This document shows, one piece after another, positions 57,541-64,000 of a stretch of 64,000 nt of DNA; the stretch's first letter is position 1, and the number at the start of each line of letters is the position of its first letter. The translations under genes were made by a program, and so were the position numbers. The notes beneath the pieces were generated by a model that searched no databases, was not told where the DNA came from, and worked only from the letters and a program-made list of their open reading frames with translations. The stretch spans positions 18,398,501 to 18,462,500 of the forward strand of contig JAVTVX010000024.1 of assembly GCA_033439265.1 (NCBI GenBank), given 5' to 3'. The DNA comes from Dillenia suffruticosa. Taxonomy: Eukaryota; Streptophyta; Magnoliopsida; Dilleniales; Dilleniaceae.

Positions 57541-58400
57541 TTGTATGCCTAGTTCACCAAGTATGAATTTTCGCTGAGACAAATCGGATTTCTTGGACAT
57601 ATTGTCTCTACGGAGGGTATTTACATTGATCCGCAGAAGGTTTAGGCTAAACTAAAATGGGAATAGCCGCAGATAGTGACTGAGATTCGGAGCTTCCTTG
57701 GTTTGGCTGGGTATTATCGGCGATTCGTGGAGGGCTTTTCACATATCGCTGCTCTACTCTCGAGACTGACATGGAAGGACGTCAAGTTCATTTGGGACGG
57801 TGAGGTGAGTTTTCAGGAGCTCAACAGTGATTGACGACGACACCAATCTTAACTCTCCCTACCAGTAGCAGAGAGTATGTGGTTTATAGTGATGTCAGCC
57901 GGCAGGGGTTAGGTTATGTATTGATGCAAGATGGACGGGTAATTGCTTATGCTTTGAGGCAGTTGAAGAAGTATGAGTTGAACTACCCGACTCATGATTT
58001 AAAGCTGGCAGCCATAGTTTTCGCATCGAAGATATGGCGGCATTATATTTATGGCGTGACCTGTAGAGTTTTTACAGACCACACGAGCTTGAAGTACCTA
58101 TTTACTCAGAGTCAGGCAGAGGCGATGATTAGTACTGCTAAAAGACTATGATCAGATTATTGACTATTACCCGGACAAGGCGAACGTTATAGCAGATTCC
58201 TTGAGCCAGAAGTCATCCTCTTCCTCTGCATCACAGACAGTAGAGAGAGCATATGTCTCTTGCTTGGTGGGACTCCGTACTTTGGGAGTCAGTTTGGCTA
58301 GCGACAGTTAGGGTACACTGCTAGCTAGATTTGAGGTGCGACCGACCTAATTCGACCGCATCAGGGAGCTTCAGGGTTCAGACAAGGAGCTCCAGGGCAT
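57541..58400 (+). pseudogene. E5 RNase H (broken)
   Basis: RT connection [22 protein letters not shown] near 57560 and RSFLGLAGYYRRFVEGFS near 57690. Then an open stretch at 57831-58151: [17 protein letters not shown] (first RNase H Asp), [39 protein letters not shown] and [11 protein letters not shown]. It ends [20 protein letters not shown] near 58160-58205. Frame shifts occur near 57825 and 58135. Confidence 0.87.
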
Positions 58401-59775
58401 TAACGACAGGATCCGCCGAGGAGAGAGCAGAGATTTCCGAGTCCGTGATGATGGACTCATGGTATTTAAAGAGTGGATTTGTATCCTAGCTGATGATGAT
58501 CTTAAGCGTACATCCTCAAGGAGGCACATTCGTCAGCATTGCTATACAATCCAGAGGTGCGAAGATGTACCGGACCATCAGAGATATTTATTAGTGGTCA
58601 GGCATGAAGCGGGAGATGGCCGAGTTTGTAGCGCGATGCTTGGTGTGTTAGCAAGTGAAGGCTGAGCATCAGCGACCAACTGGTATGTTGCAGTCTCTTC
58701 CCATTCTTGAGTGAAAATAGGAATATATTACTATGAATTTTGTGATAGAGTTGCCGAGGACTTCTGCACGGCACGATGCGATTTGGGTAATTGTCGATCG
58801 ACTTACCAAATCTGCATATTTTATCCCCATCTGTGGCGATTACCATCTGGAGGCATTGGCACGCTTTTATATTGATACCATAGTTCGTCTTCACGGGGTA
58901 CCTGTATCGATTGTTTCAGACAAGGATCCTAGATTCACATCTAGGTTTTGGCCCAGGTTGCAGGAGCCATTGGGCACTAGACTGAACTTCAACACGATAT
59001 ATCATCCTCAGACAGACGGAAAGTCAGAGAAGACGATACAGACATTAGAGGACATGCTTAGGGCATGCGTGATTGACTTTCATGGTAGCTGGGATCGGCA
59101 CTTGCCACTTGTGGAGTTTGCATACAATAACAGCTACCAGGCGAGTATCGGAATGCCTCCACACGAGGCATTGTATGGGAGGCGATGCCGTACTCCTCTA
59201 TGTTGGGATGAGGTTGGTGAGAGACATCTCAGTAGCATCGAGCTTGTTGAGGAGACAAAGGGGAAGGTGAGGGCCATCCGTGAGAGGATAAGAGCCGCCC
59301 AGGATCGGCAGAAGATGTAAGCAGACCATAGGCAGAGACCATAGGAGTTTCAGGTTAGAGACATTGTACTCTTGAGGATCTCACCCTGGAAAGGGGTGAT
59401 CCGTTTCAGGCAGCAGGGCAAGTTGAGCCTTAGGTATGTTAGGCCCTTCCATATTCTTGAAAAGATCGGAAATGTGGCATATAGATTGGAGCTACCAGAG
59501 GAGTTGTCGCGTATTCACGATATATTCCATGTCTCTATACTTAAGAAGTATATGCCGAATCCCTCACATGTATTGGAGCCTCCACCAGTTGAGCTACGGG
59601 AGGATTTGAGCTTACCTATACAGCCCGTAGCCATCCTTGCCAGACAGATCAGGAGACTGCGGAGCAAGAAAGTCCGTTAGTTCATGTTTTGTAGCGTAGC
59701 GACCAGGTCGAGGAGGAGACTTGGAAGCCTGAGCAAACGATAAGGGGACAGTATCCCCATCTATTCACTGAGTAG
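58401..59775 (+). pseudogene. E5 integrase with chromodomain-like tail (broken)
   Basis: The HHCC region (58460-58680) is shifted twice but shows GLMVFKEWICILADDD and E-A-H-S-S-A-like words. The core is open for 195 codons from 58733: [32 protein letters not shown], the DKDPRFTSRF catalytic Asp, [24 protein letters not shown] with the catalytic Glu, then [10 protein letters not shown] and GRRCRTPLCWDEVGERHL. Stops follow RQKM and RQRP. The C-part RISPWKGVIRF, RPFHILEKIGNVAYRLE, IHDIFHVSILKKYMPNPSHVL is clean. The chromodomain-like end (59690-59770) is shifted but readable. Confidence 0.88.
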
Positions 59776-59825
59776 TTTTCCATTCCTCCGTATGGCCTTC
59801 TTTTAGTTTCGAGGAAGAAACTTGT

Positions 59826-59842
59826 TTTAGGGGGTTAGAGAA
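59826..59842 (+). promoter_or_regulatory. E5 polypurine tract
   Basis: TTTTAGGGGGTTAGAGAA directly before the 3' LTR, give or take one base. Confidence 0.85.
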
Positions 59843-62544
59843 TGTAACACTGACTCTCGGTGTATGCTCATGTATCCTACTTTATCTCTATATATGATGA
59901 TTTTTCATAAATCCATTTATAAATTTCACTCAGAAATTTTTCCGATAAAATTCCCTAGAAAAATTTTTGCTCTAATTCGGATCGATTTTGAGAAATAGGA
60001 TCAAGATGATCATATTAAATTTCAAAATTAGTCCAATTGGACCTAATATGTGATTTTGGGCTTAGCGTGTAATTCTAAGAATTTTTGGGGTCAATTTATA
60101 ATTTTTTTAAGTCTAGGGACCCAATTTGTAATTAACAAGAACCTAGAAGCAATTTCTCAAAAGATAGGGACTTCAATGTATAAGATTGTAGCAAATTGGA
60201 CAAGCACTTAATGCCAAAGCATGGTGTAGTATGGAATGAAAAAGCAAGCATTTATTGTGGTATGTTGATGATGTACAAATCTTGACTTTTGGGGAATGAA
60301 GTGTGCTTGTAAAAATTAAAAGATTTCAACCCCTTCATTTGTTGCACCATGAAGTGGACATGAGTGAGAGGAAGAAGAGAAAAAAATGTGGAGCTTTCTT
60401 CATTCCTTCAAGAGCCAAGAGTGAAAATGAGTGAGTCCAATCTAGGAAGAGTTTTGGAAGACAAAGAAATTGAGGTAAATTTTCTGTTTTGTCTTGCTTT
60501 AGATTTTATTTTTGTCCATGAATATACCTTTGTCTTAAGATATCTTACAGTCAGACTTTGAAAATTCTCTAGTTAAGTAAATTGTAGATCCAAGTCGTAT
60601 CTTTCTAACGAGATAAGAACCACTTAATCAGATATCTGTGCCAAAAGTTATGGCATTTTTCTTAAAGCATGATAGAAAGTTGTTCTATTTTGGATTATAT
60701 AATCAGTATGTACAAACGAACCATTTCCAACTCTATTTTGGAGAAACTCAAAACATAAAAGTTGTAACTATCTTTCTTATCTACCACATATTATAATTTC
60801 AGCCAAAACGCACGAGGGAATCAAAAGTTATATTGTTTTTCCTAAAGGTGTGTTGGTAGAAATTTTGTTTCCAACTAAAAACTGGCTGTTCTGATGATGA
60901 TTTATTTCAACCCCTTTATTGGCATAATTGAGTGAAAATAAAAACATGTAAATTGTAGATCTATGTCTTGGGAATGACAAGTTAAAAGTTTATTAAGTTT
61001 TGATAAGTAGAATAAAAGGTATAGCTTCTGCACAAAAATTGGACAAAAGCAGAAATTGGAATGCAGCTGAAACAAAGTGAGGATTTCTGGAATTTCTGTG
61101 ATGTGAATTTGAGAAAGTGTATAAAATGAAACTTATTGGTCATGAAGTTACCTATTACATGTCACAATTTCACTAGGAATGAAGTTTTGTGCGAAACGTT
61201 ATAGCTTATTTCCCATAACTATGCAAGTTTGAAAATCTGCAGACTGATTTTCTTCATAAGAGTTATTTGATTCGAACGAGGGGAGCACTTGATTTACGAT
61301 TCATGATAATATTGGGGAGTGAGTTACCCTTCCCCAAACAGTGAGTGGGACTTTGACGTCTGCTACTGATTGGAAAATCCTGTTTTAAATGCTTTTTATA
61401 GCACGATTTCAAAATGTGTGATAAACTGAACTTTCGGATTTTCATATATGCTTTACACATATTTTGTGACAATTGGAGTGTCCCAATTACTTGACTTCTT
61501 TGATATGCATCCATGTGCTTTCACAAATAATATTGTGCCACTTTTTCATAACATGTGGTATTTATATGATTTTCATATCTATTGGCACACGGTTTCATAT
61601 AATCTGGATTTGAACATGTGATTGGATTGGATGCTCTGTGATGATTACATGCCTTGGGCTTGGTGCCCCCCATTTTCCCGTTGTATAGCAATGTTCCGTA
61701 GCTACGAATGACATTTGGCAAAGGCACTCGCTGTGCCCGGATACGCTTTGGCCAGAGCCATCCCCTAAATATCGAATCTACGTTGATGATTGTACTAGTG
61801 ATATTTGCGGGCTTGTTGGATCAGCCTGCGGCCAACATTGGGGTAGTGAGCTATTGTTTTTATATACATGCATTGTGAAAACTCCCAATATGTCCGTCAC
61901 TGGATGACATTGATATTTCATTGGTCGGCTCTTCATGACATTGATATAAATATTGAATGCATATCTTGATTTCTGATGTGTGCGTATGATATATGGTTTT
62001 GAAATGATATGATCGGTTTACACACTGTGGATATTATTACCTTATGTTTTGACACTCCAAGTTCATATCGATATTAATAGTACGATGTCAATCCCCTCAC
62101 TTGCTGAGTACCATCCCCCTTTAGGTACTCACCCCTCACTTTCCTTTCTTACAAGTTTAGTCTTGAACTGAGGGCTAGTAGAGCTTTGATTTCATTGGGC
62201 ATTTCAGAGATACTGGGCTTGGGTACGATTACTCGCTCTTCCGCGGTAATCATTTGAGGTTGTTGTTATATTTGGAGCATTTAGTTGACCAATGTAGTTA
62301 TATATTTAGGATGACTGTATTATATTTATGTTGACTTTTGAAAATGATAACTCTCATTTGATTTGATATATTGATGCATTGAGGCACATTGTGATGACTT
62401 GGGAATTGATTTGGTCTGTGATACATTAGATTGGATGTTATTATTAGCCTTATGGTGTCTCAATACACAGGACATTGTGCTCGTGTATCGAGGTGCCGCG
62501 GCGGTTGTTGCATGCTCAGCCCGGGGGCAGGTCGGGGTATGACA
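59843..62544 (+). mobile_element. E5 3' LTR (family B, 2702 bp)
   Basis: TGTAACACTGACTCTCGG...GGGGTATGACA. Co-linear with the LTR at 51761-54614 except for the ~148-bp gap after GCTCTAATT near 59977. Shared modules lie near 61697-61772 and 61825-61930. The next base starts gag of E4, with no host DNA between, so this is the right edge of the family-B insertion. Confidence 0.9.
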
Positions 62545-62723
62545 GAGCACCTGTACCTTCAGTACACACTGCTCCATAGACTGCAGTCGAGAGCAACACT
62601 GTACCAGGACCTTCACGGTAGTAGCCAAGAGCATAGGCTCAGGTGTATGTTATGACTCAGGAGGATGCTTAGGCAAACCCGGATGTAATCATGGGTAATC
62701 CTCCAGTAGATTCTTCTGTTTAG
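62545..62723 (+). pseudogene. E4 gag C-terminus (right of the nested array)
   Basis: GAGCACCTGTACC...AGAGCAACACTGTACCAGG matches E2 from about 11881 and the E3 gag end (A-P-A-H-T-S-H-T-A-P). One stop follows TAP. The end reads DVIMGNPPVDSSV and TAG at 62721-62723. It shares family with the E4 LTR and gag start and is most simply the other side of the same element. Confidence 0.82.
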
Positions 62724-62978
62724 GAGTTTATGTACTCTTTCTTTCTTTTAGAGATCATGAGTACCATGATAATTATGTATATCCACTTCTAGCTAAAGCT
62801 CTAGAGGCTTAGCTATTTTGATTTCCTTTTTTGAAATAATGTATCTCATAGTGACATGTATGGACATGACTAGTTAAAGCCTTAGAGGCTTAACTATTTT
62901 GATATATATATATATATATATATATTTATCCATCTTTTGAGTACTTTCGTTTGATTATTTTAAATCTCTCACATCGAG
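62695..62978 (+). other. Candidate gag-pol intron of E4 (284 bp)
   Basis: GT at 62695 follows ATG-G. AG at 62977-62978 follows TTTTAAATCTCTCACATCGAG. The join gives G plus GT, then T-M-K-I-F-G-A-D-A-R in frame with protease. It is longer than in E2 and E3 because the CTAGTTAAAGC...GAGGCTTAACTATTTTG part is present twice (near 62790-62825 and 62875-62905). A (TA)n run lies at about 62892-62925. Confidence 0.5.
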
Positions 62979-64000
62979 GTACTATGAAAATATTTGGAGC
63001 CGACGCCCGTGTTCTTATAGACACCAGGTCAAAATTTTCTTGATTCCTCTCGACTGACAGATTTTGATGCCATCCTAGGGATAGATTTGTTGAGTACTCA
63101 TAGGACTTCCGTGGATTGTTTCACCAAGAAAGTAGAGTTTCGGAGGCCTGAAGGGCCACCGTTGACATTTGTGGGTAAGAGACAGGTACTATCTTGTTGT
63201 ATAGTATCAATGATGGAAGCCAGACGAATGATATGTCGAGGATGCACGGCATACCTCGCTCATGTGATTGATACCACTATAGAAGTACCGAGACTCTATG
63301 AGGTTCCGGTGGTATAGGAGTTTCCCGACTTATTCCCCAAGGAGCTACCCGGATTCCACCAATTCGGGAGTTCGATTTTGAGATTGATTTGGCTCCAGGA
63401 ACCACTCCTATTTCTATCCCGCCATATAGTTGTAGATCCTTCGTGATAGATAGTTGTATGCCAAATTCACCAAGTGTGAATTTTGGCTGCAGCAGATTGG
63501 TTTCCTAGGGCACATAGTTTTTACGGAAAGTATCTTTGTCGATCCGCATAAGGTTGAAGCCATACTGAGGTGGGAGTAGCCGTAGACGGTAACTGAAATC
63601 TAGAGTTTCCTTGGTCTTGTAGGATATTATCGGCGGTTTCTAGAAGGATTCTCCTGGATTGCTGCCCCACTATTTAGGTTGACTCGGAAGGACGCCAAAT
63701 TCTTATGGGATGATCATTGTGAGGCAAGCTTTAAGAAGCTCAAACAACGATTGACATCCGTACTGATCTTAGCCTTTCCCACTATTATGTCGGGAGTATG
63801 TAGTATACAGTGATACCAGCCAACAGGGATTGGGTTATGTTCTAATGCAAGATGGTCGGGTCATTGCATATGCTTCTCGGCAGTTGAAGAAGCATGAGTT
63901 GAACTACCTGATGCGTGATCTTGAGTTGGCCGCCATAGTCTTTGCCTTGAAGATATGGCGACATCACTTATATGGGGTGACTTGTAGGGTATTCACGGAT
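62979..64000 (+). pseudogene. E4 protease, RT and RNase H with two internal deletions; runs off window
   Basis: Protease starts ARVLIDTRS: the Gly of Asp-Thr-Gly is Arg. About 55 codons are missing before TDRFDAILGID. An open stretch to 63317 reads VDCFTKKVEFRRPEGPPLTFVG and AYLAHVIDTTIE. RT starts with EFPDLFPKELPG and ISIPPY at about 63425, then jumps to the end of RT ([20 protein letters not shown] near 63450), so roughly 0.7 kb with the whole catalytic palm is deleted. The connection SFLGLVGYYRRFLEGFS and the RNase H words [27 protein letters not shown] and [12 protein letters not shown] follow to the window edge. Confidence 0.87.

Overview
This window is a stretch of plant nuclear heterochromatin made almost wholly of nested and decayed LTR retrotransposons. 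The evidence is chromodomain-type Ty3/gypsy integrases, Sirevirus-like Ty1/copia elements, initiator-tRNA-Met primer sites (TGGTATCAGAGC) and a relic of a plant hexose/H+ symporter gene. It points to a flowering plant with a large, repeat-rich genome; the species cannot be told. No intact host gene, tRNA, rRNA or CRISPR array is visible. Nearly every coding stretch carries stops or frameshifts. Coding calls rest on reading conserved motifs in translation, not on a database search.

Layout. D1 (1-2982, minus) is a family-D LTR cut by the window edge. 2983-3719 is AT-rich with nothing recognised. 3720-5030 is a broken STP-type sugar transporter. E1 (5103 to ~9375, minus) is a chromovirus fragment: 3' LTR, integrase with chromodomain, RNase H tail. 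S0 (~9376-10523, plus) is a Sirevirus-like LTR fragment lying where the 5' LTR of E2 should be. E2 (10524-29402, plus) is a chromovirus with gag, protease, RT, RNase H, integrase and a 3.9-kb 3' LTR. It is split by S1 (12963-22810, minus), a Sirevirus-like copia element with an extra ORF after pol. E3 (29403-37459, minus) is a second chromovirus of the E2 family, head-on to E2 and cut off inside integrase. K1 (37460 to ~39.3 kb) is a very old copia 3' end. 39.3-41.04 kb is unassigned. S2 (41039-46330, minus) is a Sirevirus-like 3' end whose LTR is split by the complete family-D solo LTR D2 (41185-44077). E4 (plus) is an outer chromovirus: 5' LTR 46331-50233, gag start to 50878, then gag end onward from 62545 to the window edge. 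Inside its gag lies E5, a family-B array: integrase end - LTR (51761-54614) - whole internal region - LTR (59843-62544).

How the parts work together. In each element gag makes the particle, protease matures the polyprotein, RT/RNase H makes DNA from the LTR-to-LTR RNA using the tRNA primer and polypurine tract, and integrase inserts it. The chromodomain-like tail probably steers insertion to heterochromatin, which fits the nesting. All copies here look dead, so any movement would need helpers elsewhere.

Most interesting signals. (1) A candidate GT...AG intron between gag and protease at the same place in four chromovirus copies; it contains the gag stop and would restore the gag-pol frame in three. 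(2) Two stem-loops in the 5' leader of four copies, with pairing kept by compensatory and wobble changes. (3) The S1 element, whose 5' interior has been replaced by a second copy of its own insertion flank, giving three copies of one target duplication. (4) A single-frame 383-codon extra ORF in S1 with a plant-gene-like leader. (5) Splice-donor-like sites in the LTRs of five families. (6) The same TGA codon in the RT of three elements.
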